64,000 bases of DNA, taken from Pseudovibrio exalbescens. GTDB taxonomy: Bacteria; Pseudomonadota; Alphaproteobacteria; Rhizobiales; Stappiaceae. Below are positions 24,882 through 32,995 of this stretch, piece after piece. The notes under the pieces were generated by a model. That model had not been told where the DNA came from. It made no database searches and worked only from the letters and a program-made list of their open reading frames with translations. Position 1 is the stretch's first letter, and each line of letters begins with the position of its first letter. The position numbers and the translations under genes were made by a program. Location: contig NZ_JAQZAJ010000003.1 of NCBI RefSeq assembly GCF_028737195.1, positions 310,001 to 374,000 on the forward strand, in the 5' to 3' direction.

Positions 24882-26747
24882 ATGAGCTTGACCTCTGCTT
24901 TGAATGCTGCCGCCTCAGGCCTGTCCCTGATTAATTCTCAGCTAAAGGTTACATCCACAAACATCGCTAACGCGAATACCGAGGGTTATACCACCAAGTC
25001 TCTACCCGGGACGCAAGGGGTGAATGAGACCTCCGGTAGCTCTTATGTGATGTCCACACAAGTCAAGCGGCAAGTTGATGAAACCCTTCGAAATGCCTAT
25101 TGGTCCGAGCTCAGCGGTGGTGGTTTTGCAAAGACGCTTGCAACCTATACAGCCCGTCTGGACTCACTGTTCGGTTCGCTGGATGACAGCACCAGCCTGC
25201 CCAACCGTGTGACTGAGTTCACAGATGCATTGACCCAGCTGGCGGCCGATCCGTCATCCCAGTCTGTACAGGCGACTGTTGTCTCTGCGGCCGAAGGGTT
25301 AGCGTTCACGTTGAACAACACCTCAGAGCAGGTGCAGGGCATGCGCGCCGAAGCGGACTCCATGACCTACGATCAGGTCCAGTCCGTCAACGAGATCCTG
25401 AAGAGCATTGAGGCGCAGGAAACACGGATCATCGAAACGCGGGCGGAAGGTCAGTCTACCGCCGAGCTGGATGATCAGATGGACATGCTCTTGAAAGATC
25501 TGTCCAACTACATGGACGTTGAGGTGCACAAGGACTCCGATGGTGCCCTGCGCATTTCAACTCAGTCCGGCCACACGCTTTATGATGACGAGGCCTCACA
25601 GCTTTCCTTCGAGCGTACCGCGCATCTGACTGCTGGTGTTGAGGGCGGTCCGCTGTCTGTTGTGTCTCCCAATGGTTCCGAGATGAAGCTGTCCGCTGCC
25701 GACATGCAAGGGGGCTCCATTGGTGGCCTTCTGACGCTGCGCGATGAGGTTTTGCCGGAAGCGCAGACGCAGCTTGATGAGATTGCCCATTCCATGTCCT
25801 TGGCATTGTCCCGCAATGTCGATGGGGGAAACGCGGCCGATGATGGCGCGACCCCGCCTGTGGAGACAGGGTTTGCAGCTGATGTCAGTGGGTATGATCA
25901 GCCCGGCGATGTGATCGAGCTGAGTTTTACCACGGCAAGCGGGCTTACCCGCGATGTATCGTTTGTTGCGGTGAGCGATCCGTCGATGCTGCCACTTGAC
26001 GGCAGTGCCACCGCTGGTGCCGACGATTTGGTGTTTGGAATTGATATCTCTGGCTCTGGTGCATCCATTGAAGACCAGATCTCAAACGCTTTGGGCCCCA
26101 AGTTTTCCGTTTCAGTTGATGCTGGTGGTGAGCTGACGGTCTTGACGGATACGGCGTCTACGGGCGTAACCATGACAGGCCTGACCTCGTACACGGCAAA
26201 AACCGATGTATCTGAGCCTGGATTGGCTGTGCCGGTGTTTACTGACGGCCGGGATGGGGGCAAGCCATACACTGGTGCCCTTGAGAACGGTGGTCAGAAG
26301 GCTGGCTATGCGCTGGCAATCAAGGTCAATCCTGCTGTTTCTGATGATCCGTCCATTCTTGGTGGGGAGGCCGGAGGCAGTGGCTCCAGTGCGCAGGATA
26401 GTACCCGTGCCGAGTACCTGATCGACCAGCTCAACACCACTCAGTTTACCTTCTCCTCGGAGACGGGCATTGGCGCCAGCCAGTCGCCTTTCCAAGGCTC
26501 CATTGCCGATTTCACCCGTCAGGTGATCTCCACGCAAGGTGCGCAAGCTGACACCGCTCAGCGCCGCCTTGATGTAACCGAGACGGCGGTTTCAACGGCA
26601 AAACTTGCCTATGAGCAGAGCTACAAGGTGGATGTGGACGAGCAGCTTGTGAACTTGCTTGAGCTGCAGAATGCCTATTCGGCAAATGCTCGCGTGCTGT
26701 CTGCGGTCAACAGCATGTTTGATGAATTGATGCAGGTGGTACGCTAA
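24882..26747 (+). CDS. flgK: Flagellar hook-associated protein FlgK (HAP1)
   Basis: 621 aa; first hook-filament junction protein. The N-terminus (LTSALNAAASGLSLINSQLK, STNIANANTEGYTTKS) and C-terminus (LVNLLELQNAYSANARVLSA) are the conserved D0 helices, and the middle is variable. ATG 24882 follows GGAG with 9-base spacing; the upstream in-frame start at 24867 overlaps that site. Separated from flgE by 58 bases and from flgL by one base, so co-transcribed. Confidence 0.94.
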   Translation: MSLTSALNAAASGLSLINSQLKVTSTNIANANTEGYTTKSLPGTQGVNETSGSSYVMSTQVKRQVDETLRNAYWSELSGGGFAKTLATYTARLDSLFGSLDDSTSLPNRVTEFTDALTQLAADPSSQSVQATVVSAAEGLAFTLNNTSEQVQGMRAEADSMTYDQVQSVNEILKSIEAQETRIIETRAEGQSTAELDDQMDMLLKDLSNYMDVEVHKDSDGALRISTQSGHTLYDDEASQLSFERTAHLTAGVEGGPLSVVSPNGSEMKLSAADMQGGSIGGLLTLRDEVLPEAQTQLDEIAHSMSLALSRNVDGGNAADDGATPPVETGFAADVSGYDQPGDVIELSFTTASGLTRDVSFVAVSDPSMLPLDGSATAGADDLVFGIDISGSGASIEDQISNALGPKFSVSVDAGGELTVLTDTASTGVTMTGLTSYTAKTDVSEPGLAVPVFTDGRDGGKPYTGALENGGQKAGYALAIKVNPAVSDDPSILGGEAGGSGSSAQDSTRAEYLIDQLNTTQFTFSSETGIGASQSPFQGSIADFTRQVISTQGAQADTAQRRLDVTETAVSTAKLAYEQSYKVDVDEQLVNLLELQNAYSANARVLSAVNSMFDELMQVVR

Positions 26748-26748
26748 C

Positions 26749-28284
26749 ATGAGCATTTTCGGGGTTTCTTCAAACAGCACATTCCTCGCGGACTTGATCG
26801 TCAATCAAAAGCGCGAGTTTGAAACCAAGTCCACGCAGCTGGTCTCTGGCAAGGTTTCTCAGACCTATGGCGGTTTGGGCGAGCAGCGCCACCTGAACCT
26901 CTCTTTGAAGTCTGAGGTTGGACGTATCGAGGCCTATCAGACCAGCGGCGACATAGCCTCCATCCATCTGAAGACCTTGAACACGACCTTGGAGCGGATG
27001 GAGGAGCTGCGCCGCGAGGCCGTCTCAGCCATCGATCCGAACAGCTACGTGATGACCACTGACGGGCAAACGACCTCACAGGCGACGGCAGAAATTGCCA
27101 TGCGCGAAGTGGTGTCGCTGCTGAACACTGATGTGAGTGGTTACTATCTCTACGGTGGCGGGGATGCCAAAGGCAGCCCTGTTGCTTCCTTTGATGAGAT
27201 CATGGAAGGCGATGGCTCCAAGATGGGCCTGAAGCAGGTCATGGACGCCTTCTCGACAGCGCATCTTGGTCCAAGCGGGCAGGGGCGCCTTGATACGGCT
27301 GTCACCTCTGGTGGCGGTACGGCCACGATTACGCTTTCGGAGCTTTCCACTGGCGACTTTGGTTTCAAGATTGCTGGCGTGTCAGCCACAGGCGCGGCCA
27401 TCTCAACAAACTATAGTGCCGCAGCGGGTGCGACGCCGGCAGATGCGTCTGCAACGCTGAATGCGCAGCCGCTAGAGGGTGATGCGGTCACCTTTGATCT
27501 AACGTTGCCTGATGGCACCTCAAAGAAAATCAGTCTGACGGCCACCAGCGAAGCTTCTGGCGAGCCGGGCACGTTCCAGATTGGTGCGGATGTCGATCAG
27601 ACGGCTGCAAATCTGGATGCTGCGCTGAAGTCAGAACTCTCCGATACGGCCAACACCGATCTGAAGGCTGTCTCTGATCAGCAAGCCGGGGCGGAGTTCT
27701 TCGGTACCTATGATAGTGCTCGAGATCCTGCGGTTCCCTATTTGCCGGATGCGGCTGGTGAAGCCCTCGTAGATGGCTCCGCTCAGATTTTTGAATGGTA
27801 CCAGGGGGATGTCCCAGAAGGCGATGCGCGGTCAGAAAAGTTCGCCTTGATCGACAACGGTCTCAAGGTTGAGTATGGCGCATCGGCGCAGGAGCGTGGT
27901 TTTGCAGAGCTTCTTCAGGGAATGGCCGTTTTTGTAGCTGCTGACTTTCAGCCGGGGACTTCCGGGTCTGATCCTGAAGCGGTTGCGCGCGAGTACTACA
28001 GCGCGCTTTCAGAGCGCACAGACTCTGACCTTTCCGTGCCGGACAACCGGCAGTCCGGGGTCCAGAGTGTGGCTGTAGAGATGAGCATTTCCTACAAGAC
28101 CGTGGAGAACACCTCTGACCGACTGGACCAAAAGAAGCTGACCTACGAGCAGATGATTGGCGGCATCGAGAACGTTGACAAGGAGCAGACAGCGACCGAG
28201 CTTCTGCAGATCCAGACCAATCTGGAAACCAGCTACGCGGTAACGACCCGGCTCCTGAGCTTGTCTCTCTCCAACTACTTCTAG
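26749..28284 (+). CDS. flgL: Flagellar hook-associated protein FlgL (HAP3)
   Basis: 511 aa; second junction protein with flagellin-like terminal helices. The N-terminal region (SNSTFLADLIVNQKREFETK) and the final segment (TNLETSYAVTTRLLSLSLSN) match alphaproteobacterial FlgL. A large D/T-rich middle insertion (about 180-400) makes it longer than the roughly 317-residue enterobacterial protein. Its ATG follows the flgK TAA by a single base, indicating translational coupling. Confidence 0.93.
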   Translation: MSIFGVSSNSTFLADLIVNQKREFETKSTQLVSGKVSQTYGGLGEQRHLNLSLKSEVGRIEAYQTSGDIASIHLKTLNTTLERMEELRREAVSAIDPNSYVMTTDGQTTSQATAEIAMREVVSLLNTDVSGYYLYGGGDAKGSPVASFDEIMEGDGSKMGLKQVMDAFSTAHLGPSGQGRLDTAVTSGGGTATITLSELSTGDFGFKIAGVSATGAAISTNYSAAAGATPADASATLNAQPLEGDAVTFDLTLPDGTSKKISLTATSEASGEPGTFQIGADVDQTAANLDAALKSELSDTANTDLKAVSDQQAGAEFFGTYDSARDPAVPYLPDAAGEALVDGSAQIFEWYQGDVPEGDARSEKFALIDNGLKVEYGASAQERGFAELLQGMAVFVAADFQPGTSGSDPEAVAREYYSALSERTDSDLSVPDNRQSGVQSVAVEMSISYKTVENTSDRLDQKKLTYEQMIGGIENVDKEQTATELLQIQTNLETSYAVTTRLLSLSLSNYF

Positions 28285-28328
28285 GTGCTCTTTCTGCCCA
28301 GTTGGCAGTAAAGACCTCACAAAAACAA

Positions 28329-28353
28329 AAAAGGGCCGGATTTTCCGGCCCTT
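28329..28353 (-). terminator. Terminator of flbT-flaF
   Basis: AAGGGCCGGA (28331-28340), TTT loop, TCCGGCCCTT (28344-28353). On the minus strand it is followed by TTTTTTG; the plus strand has no T run, although the hairpin may still protect the flgL 3' end. Confidence 0.8.
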
Positions 28354-28385
28354 ACGCGTATCTGCAAATGCCAATCGGCTCTTGA

Positions 28386-28775
28386 TCAGCGCTGCGCTGG
28401 TGGCTCAGTCTGGCCGCGCAAGCCTGCTGCAATGGCACGATTGATGTTGATCAGCGTATCAAGGCTGTCCTTGTTCGGTCTGGCAAGAATGTTCATTGTC
28501 TCGCGCATGATGAACACACCCAGATTGCCAATGTTGGTCTTGATCTCCGGCGGCAAAGGACTCTCTTCAGCTGTCGCATCCGTTGTAAAGATAGTCCATA
28601 GCTTCCGGTTGAAGATCAGCACTTCGTTGCGATCTTCTCGGGAGTAGTTATCCCAGTCATTCTTGAGCAGCGTCAGCCGTGCTGCCGCCTTCATAAGAAG
28701 TTCCGCTTCAAGCTCTCTCGGATCAGCGGTGTTCTTTGCGCTATTCTGGTAGGCTTGGGTTGCTTGCTGATACAT
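28386..28775 (-). CDS. flaF: Flagellar biosynthesis regulator FlaF
   Basis: 129-aa cytoplasmic protein. The N-terminus (YQQATQAYQNSAKNTADPRE) and LLKNDWDNYS...EVLIFNRKLWTIF are characteristic. FlaF is needed for flagellin synthesis or secretion in Caulobacter and rhizobia and acts with its antagonist FlbT. Its start overlaps the 3' end of flbT by 35 bases, which suggests tight coupling of the two levels. It sits between flgL and the flagellin genes. Confidence 0.93.
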   Translation of the reverse strand: MYQQATQAYQNSAKNTADPRELEAELLMKAAARLTLLKNDWDNYSREDRNEVLIFNRKLWTIFTTDATAEESPLPPEIKTNIGNLGVFIMRETMNILARPNKDSLDTLININRAIAAGLRGQTEPPAQR

Positions 28776-29151
28776 GACCGATAAGGGTCCTTTCGTAGTC
28801 GATCAACTTACGGGCTTCCTTGAGGGCCTTATAATAATTACCCGCAATTATCGCTTTGCTGATGTCGGTCACATAAGGGACCGTACTTGGGGCTGCTTCA
28901 ATGATCTGTCCGACGAGTTTGAAATACTCATCGCTAACAGACTCGGTCTTCTGTTCCAGATACATGATCTGGACGGCCAGATAGATACGCTTTGCTGGAC
29001 TATCAGCGCTTTCGACGGTCTGAATGTCCTTTTCTCGGAGAATAGGTGCAGATCCTTCAATGAAGAAGCGCGCACGGTGTGTACCGTTGGTGATCATGGA
29101 TTCACCAATAATCAGCTTTTCACCGGGCTTTAATTCGACCTTGAGCGCCAC
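28741..29151 (-). CDS. flbT: FlbT, post-transcriptional regulator of flagellin mRNA
   Basis: 136 aa. ALKVELKPGEKLIIGESMIT and AGNYYKALKEARKLIDYERT are family hallmarks. In Caulobacter FlbT binds the 5' leader of flagellin mRNA and promotes its decay until the hook is complete. The second of two adjacent GTG codons (29151) is chosen because GGGAG then lies 6 bases upstream and the protein begins as in homologues. Both flagellin genes next to it carry a shared leader hairpin that could be the target. Confidence 0.92.
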   Translation of the reverse strand: MALKVELKPGEKLIIGESMITNGTHRARFFIEGSAPILREKDIQTVESADSPAKRIYLAVQIMYLEQKTESVSDEYFKLVGQIIEAAPSTVPYVTDISKAIIAGNYYKALKEARKLIDYERTLIGHVSASNPSLPE

Positions 29152-29409
29152 CACTATCTCCCTTTTTTCCGGAGTATGAGATTTAAAGGAAACCTAAGAG
29201 TTAACAGAAGTTAATTCGGCCAGTTTCTCTAGCGTTATCCTCAATTTCCTTGGTGAATACCGCGGCAATAACGTGCCTTGTGTGCAGCATATTCTCGCAG
29301 GAGCGGCAATGCATCCCCCTTCATTATCATTGGTCGAATATGTCACGCACACAGGTAGGGTGCATCAATTAAAAATACGCAACCTTAAGTATGCATATTC
29401 CGCAAAAAA

Positions 29410-29424
29410 TTAACCTTTCATTAA
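29410..29424 (+). promoter_or_regulatory. CtrA-type box upstream of flagellin gene 1
   Basis: TTAACCTTTCATTAA, perfect TTAA-N7-TTAA, 83 bases upstream of the ATG at 29508. Confidence 0.75.
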
Positions 29425-29468
29425 TAAATGCGGCGCAACCTCAAGTTATGTCTCCAGAATGGAGACTC

Positions 29469-29502
29469 GCCCAGAACGGGCAAACTTATCCTAGAAAGGG
29501 AA
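29469..29502 (+). promoter_or_regulatory. Conserved flagellin mRNA leader element 1 (candidate FlbT site)
   Basis: A GCCC-AGAAC-GGGC hairpin (29469-29481) is followed by TATCCTAGAAAGGGAA, which contains the ribosome-binding site, just before ATG 29508. The same element, with a compensating stem change, precedes flagellin gene 2. FlbT binding is inferred from Caulobacter. Confidence 0.6.
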
Positions 29503-29507
29503 ACACT

Positions 29508-30671
29508 ATGTCTGATATTACGCTTACCGCAGCCGTACGCTCCAACCTGAGCACCCTTCAGTCTACGTCCAACCTGATTTCTCAGACCCAGGAACGCCTC
29601 TCCACTGGCTATAAGGTCAACTCAGCGCTGGACAATCCAAACTCGTTCTTCACTGCTGAAAGCCTGAACAACCGCGCTGGCGATCTTTCCAATCTGCAGG
29701 ACGACATTGGTCAGGGTGTGTCTACGCTTGAAGCCGCTGATAAGGGTATTTCTGCAATTTCTGAGCTGGTTGATGCTGCAAAGGCGAAGGCCAACCAGGC
29801 ACTGCAGACCGACGATGCAAAAGAGCGCGCGACCTACGAGAAGCAGTTCAACGAACTGCGGACGCAGATCACCGATCTTGCTAAGGACTCTGGCTACAAA
29901 GGCAAGAACCTTCTTGCTGGTACCGGCAACGATCTTGAAGTGAAGTTCAACGAAGATGGTTCTTCGAACCTGAACATTTCCGCAGTTGACTACACTGACC
30001 TCGAGAACGGTGACATGAAGATTTCCGGGCTTACAGAATCCGATAAGGGTTCTTCCGCTAGTCTGACTCTTACCGGCGCAACTGACGGCAGCACCACGCT
30101 TGAATCCCTCGCCGCGTTTGAAGCCACTGATACGCTTGAAATCGACGTAAATGGTACCAAGGCTACTCTGACGATCAGTTCCGAAACCACAGTGGACGAC
30201 CTAGTCGGTTTCCTTGATGACAATCTGGACTCGACCGTCACCTACGATGGAACCACAGGTATTTCTGTTGAAGAGGGCTATGAGAACTTCAGCTTCACCT
30301 ACACCAACAACGGTGGTGGCGGTGCTGATGGTGCCGGTGTTGCGGATAAGTCAGTTTCTGACGCGACATCTGGTAGCTTCCAGACCGATGCAGGTATCGA
30401 AGCTGCAATTGGTGAGTTGAACTCTGCCAACAGCACGCTGCGTGCACAGGCTTCTACCTTCGGTACGAACCTGTCCATCGTTGAGAACCGTCAGGACTTC
30501 ACCTCTGAGATGATCAAGACCTTGGAAGTGGGCGCTGGTAAGCTGACCCTTGCTGACATGAACAAGGAAGGTGCGAACCTTTCTGCGCTTCAGACCCAGC
30601 AGCAGCTTGCAACCTCCACTCTGTCTCTGGCAGCTCAGGCAAGCCAGTCTGTTCTCCAGCTTATTCGATAA
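29508..30671 (+). CDS. Flagellin (copy 1)
   Basis: 387 aa filament subunit. Conserved N-terminal D0/D1 helices (TAAVRSNLSTLQSTSNLISQ, TQERLSTGYKVNSALDNP) and C-terminal helices (LQTQQQLATSTLSLAAQASQ) flank a short Asp/Thr/Gly-rich D2-like region (about 160-300). ATG 29508 gives MSDITLTAAV; upstream codons are leader sequence. No secretion signal peptide, as expected for export by the flagellar type III machine. It is the first of two near-identical genes; all alignable positions differ by exactly 1517 bases between the two. Confidence 0.95.
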   Translation: MSDITLTAAVRSNLSTLQSTSNLISQTQERLSTGYKVNSALDNPNSFFTAESLNNRAGDLSNLQDDIGQGVSTLEAADKGISAISELVDAAKAKANQALQTDDAKERATYEKQFNELRTQITDLAKDSGYKGKNLLAGTGNDLEVKFNEDGSSNLNISAVDYTDLENGDMKISGLTESDKGSSASLTLTGATDGSTTLESLAAFEATDTLEIDVNGTKATLTISSETTVDDLVGFLDDNLDSTVTYDGTTGISVEEGYENFSFTYTNNGGGGADGAGVADKSVSDATSGSFQTDAGIEAAIGELNSANSTLRAQASTFGTNLSIVENRQDFTSEMIKTLEVGAGKLTLADMNKEGANLSALQTQQQLATSTLSLAAQASQSVLQLIR

Positions 30672-30703
30672 GCTTCGGACACAGGCCTTTTACATTCATG
30701 AAG

Positions 30704-30729
30704 AGCGCGCCCTTGTGGCGCGCTTTTTG
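30704..30729 (+). terminator. Terminator of flagellin gene 1
   Basis: AGCGCGCC (30704-30711), CTTGT loop, GGCGCGCT (30717-30724), then a TTTT run. Confidence 0.88.
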
Positions 30730-30925
30730 TTTTTGGTGCGCCGCGTGATGATTCTCCTTTGGTGGGGTGATACCCCAATAAATTGCAACTAAAAATTAAA
30801 GCAATTCATGATCGCTGCAATAGGTGCGTTTAATTAATCTAAAAAGTGTATTCTATAAGACACTCAATCTTTGATTGTGCCGATGTGGGCTTTATCCGTC
30901 TCTTTGGCTGAGTCAATCTAATCAA

Positions 30926-30940
30926 TTAACCTTTTGTTAA
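30926..30940 (+). promoter_or_regulatory. CtrA-type box upstream of flagellin gene 2
   Basis: TTAACCTTTTGTTAA, perfect TTAA-N7-TTAA, 84 bases upstream of ATG 31025; nearly the same spacing as in copy 1. Confidence 0.75.
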
Positions 30941-30983
30941 GATCTGCAATTCAGCTTCGTAGGTGCGTCTCAGAAAGAGGCGA

Positions 30984-31019
30984 TGTCCAGAACGGACAGA
31001 ACGTATCCTAGAAAGGGAA
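30984..31019 (+). promoter_or_regulatory. Conserved flagellin mRNA leader element 2 (candidate FlbT site)
   Basis: A TGTCC-AGAAC-GGACA hairpin (30984-30998) is followed by TATCCTAGAAAGGGAA. The loop and the region around the ribosome site are identical to copy 1, while the stem differs but still pairs (C:G to T:A). Confidence 0.6.
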
Positions 31020-31024
31020 TTGCA

Positions 31025-32188
31025 ATGTCTGACGTTACTCTTACGGCCGCCGTACGCTCCAACCTGAGCACTCTGCAGTCTACATCCAACCTGATTTCTC
31101 AGACCCAGGAACGCCTCTCAACAGGCTTCAAGGTGAACTCAGCGCTGGATAACCCAAACTCCTTCTTCACTGCTGAAAGCCTGAACAACCGCGCTGGTGA
31201 CCTGTCCAACCTGCAGGACGACATCGGTCAGGGTGTTTCCACGCTGGAAGCTGCTGACAACGGTATCAGTGCGATCTCGGATTTGATTGACGCTGCGAAG
31301 GCGAAAGCCAACCAGGCTCTGCAGACCGACAACGCAAATGAGCGCGCAACCTACGAGAAGCAGTTCAACGAACTGCGTACTCAGATTCAGGACATCGCTA
31401 AGGACTCCGGTTACAAAGGTAAGAACCTTCTTGCTGGTACCGGCAACGACCTTGAAGTAAAGTTCAACGAAGATGGTTCCTCCAAGCTGAACATTGGCGC
31501 TGTTGACTTTACAGATCTCACCAGCGGTGATCTGACAGTTGGTGAAGTGACCGAGTCCGTAAAGGGTTCTGCTGCTTCTCTGACTGTGACTGGTGCAACT
31601 GATGGCAGCACCACGCTTGCATCTCTCGGCGCATTTGAAGATACCGATACGCTCGCGATCGACGTTGATGGTACGACCTCTACGCTGACCATTGATGCCA
31701 CAACCACCGTGGATGACCTAGTTGGTTTCCTTGATGACAACCTGGACTCTACCGTCACCTACGATGGAACTACAGGTATCTCCGTTGCGGCTGGCTATGA
31801 AAACTTCAGCTTCACCTACACCAACAACGGTGGTGGCGGTGCTGATGGTGCCGGTGTTGCGGATCAGTCCGTAGCTGATGCGACCGCTGGTACCTTCCAG
31901 TCTGACTCCAGCATCAACTCTGCAGTTGACGAACTGACTGCTGCTTCAAGCACGCTGCGTGCACAGGCTTCTACTTTCGGTACAAACCTGTCCATCGTTG
32001 AAAACCGTCAGGACTTCACTGCTGACCTGATCAAGACCCTTGAAGTGGGCGCTGGTAAGCTGACCCTTGCTGACATGAACAAGGAAGGTGCGAACCTTTC
32101 TGCGCTTCAGACCCAGCAGCAGCTTGCAACCTCCACTCTGTCGCTGGCAGCTCAGGCAAGCCAGTCTGTTCTCCAGCTTATCCGATAA
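31025..32188 (+). CDS. Flagellin (copy 2)
   Basis: 387 aa, same length as copy 1 and collinear without net gaps. It begins MSDVTLTAAVRSNLSTL and ends SLAAQASQSVLQLIR. Differences concentrate in the exposed middle region (for example FTDLTSGDLTVGEV here against YTDLENGDMKISGL in copy 1). The last 150 bases are almost identical to copy 1 even at silent sites. Own CtrA-type box, own leader hairpin and own terminator imply independent transcription. Confidence 0.95.
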   Translation: MSDVTLTAAVRSNLSTLQSTSNLISQTQERLSTGFKVNSALDNPNSFFTAESLNNRAGDLSNLQDDIGQGVSTLEAADNGISAISDLIDAAKAKANQALQTDNANERATYEKQFNELRTQIQDIAKDSGYKGKNLLAGTGNDLEVKFNEDGSSKLNIGAVDFTDLTSGDLTVGEVTESVKGSAASLTVTGATDGSTTLASLGAFEDTDTLAIDVDGTTSTLTIDATTTVDDLVGFLDDNLDSTVTYDGTTGISVAAGYENFSFTYTNNGGGGADGAGVADQSVADATAGTFQSDSSINSAVDELTAASSTLRAQASTFGTNLSIVENRQDFTADLIKTLEVGAGKLTLADMNKEGANLSALQTQQQLATSTLSLAAQASQSVLQLIR

Positions 32189-32214
32189 GCTCGAGACGAC
32201 ATCTTCTGATAGAG

Positions 32215-32248
32215 AAAAAGCGCGCCTCAACGAGGTGCGCTTTTTTTT
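32215..32248 (+). terminator. Terminator of flagellin gene 2
   Basis: A 14-bp stem (32215-32228 with 32232-32245, one G-T wobble) around an AAC loop, ending in a run of eight T. Confidence 0.92.
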
Positions 32249-32274
32249 ATGTTTCAATTCTTATGGCAAAAAGA

Positions 32275-32295
32275 AAACGGGCATTGAGCCCGTTT
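32275..32295 (-). terminator. Terminator of the FlaG-like gene
   Basis: AAACGGGC (32275-32282), ATTGA loop, GCCCGTTT (32288-32295); on the minus strand a TTCTTTTTG tract follows. Confidence 0.7.
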
Positions 32296-32316
32296 CTCTT
32301 GTTCGCTGGTCAGGTG

Positions 32317-32865
32317 TTAGGCTGCAGCCTGAATGGCAGTTCGGAGTGGGTCCGTCTGCTGTGGCGCTGCGCGCTGCGCATTCTGAGCGTCAACGGCTGC
32401 TTCTACAGAGGCCTCTTCCTGAACTTCAGGGGAGGTTTCTTCAGAAGAAGTGCCAAGTGAAGGCACTGTGGCCGCCTCAATCTCCGGTGCTTTTTCTTGT
32501 TCCTGAAGAGTAATCAGCTGATCAATGAAAGTACTGATCCTGCGGGCGGTCTCTGTTGGGATCTCAAAGATCACTTCGCCGCTTGGCTCTTGCTTCAGGG
32601 TGTACGTGAATTCACGAATCTCTTCGTCGTAGCCGCGTTCACGGACAAGGCGCTTTTCTACCTGCTCGGTTGCGCCCGAGCGGGAATCAGAAGCATAGCT
32701 CTTGTCAGTTGCGGTATCGGATTCTCCACCGGCTTCCGTAGCGGTTACAGTCAGTCCCGCGTCCAGTTCCGTCCCGACGGCATCCTGATCCGCACGCGGC
32801 GCCGTAGACGGAGCCGCAAGCGCGTACTGGAAGGCCGTTGGCCTTTGGTTAATTGCTTCGATCAT
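32317..32865 (-). CDS. Flagellar-cluster protein of unknown function, possibly FlaG-like
   Basis: 182 aa from ATG 32865 (GGAG 8 bases upstream; GTG 32874 overlaps that site). Most of the protein is low-complexity Ala/Glu/Thr-rich. The only structured-looking part is central (about 85-130): REFTYTLKQEPSGEVIFEIP followed by TETARRISTFIDQLI. This resembles the FlaG core (F-x-V-x...TGEVIRQIP-x-E) involved in filament length, but the match is short and unverified. It follows flgI-rod-binding-flgN on the same strand after a 130-base gap and faces the flagellin genes. Confidence 0.55.
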   Translation of the reverse strand: MIEAINQRPTAFQYALAAPSTAPRADQDAVGTELDAGLTVTATEAGGESDTATDKSYASDSRSGATEQVEKRLVRERGYDEEIREFTYTLKQEPSGEVIFEIPTETARRISTFIDQLITLQEQEKAPEIEAATVPSLGTSSEETSPEVQEEASVEAAVDAQNAQRAAPQQTDPLRTAIQAAA

Positions 32866-32995
32866 TTGCAGCACTCCAGAAAATTACTTGGGGAAATAAT
32901 ACACTAAACTTGGGATAAAGCCAAGAATTATTGAAAGCTGCTTTTACTAAAGTTTTAACGAATTAGTAACCTTAAGTATATTTGGGAATACTGGT

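Larger units (their letters stand above)
29152..29507. other. Divergent flbT / flagellin 1 intergenic region
   Basis: About 355 bases. It contains the flbT start region, a TTAA-N6-TTAA near-palindrome (29201-29214), the flagellin CtrA-type box (29410-29424) and the flagellin leader hairpin (29469-29481). No gene is seen. Confidence 0.65.
30672..31024. other. Intergenic region between the two flagellin genes
   Basis: Holds the terminator of copy 1 (30704-30728), an AT-rich stretch (about 30780-30960), a CtrA-type box (30926-30940) and the leader hairpin of copy 2. Each flagellin gene therefore appears to be its own transcription unit. Confidence 0.65.
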
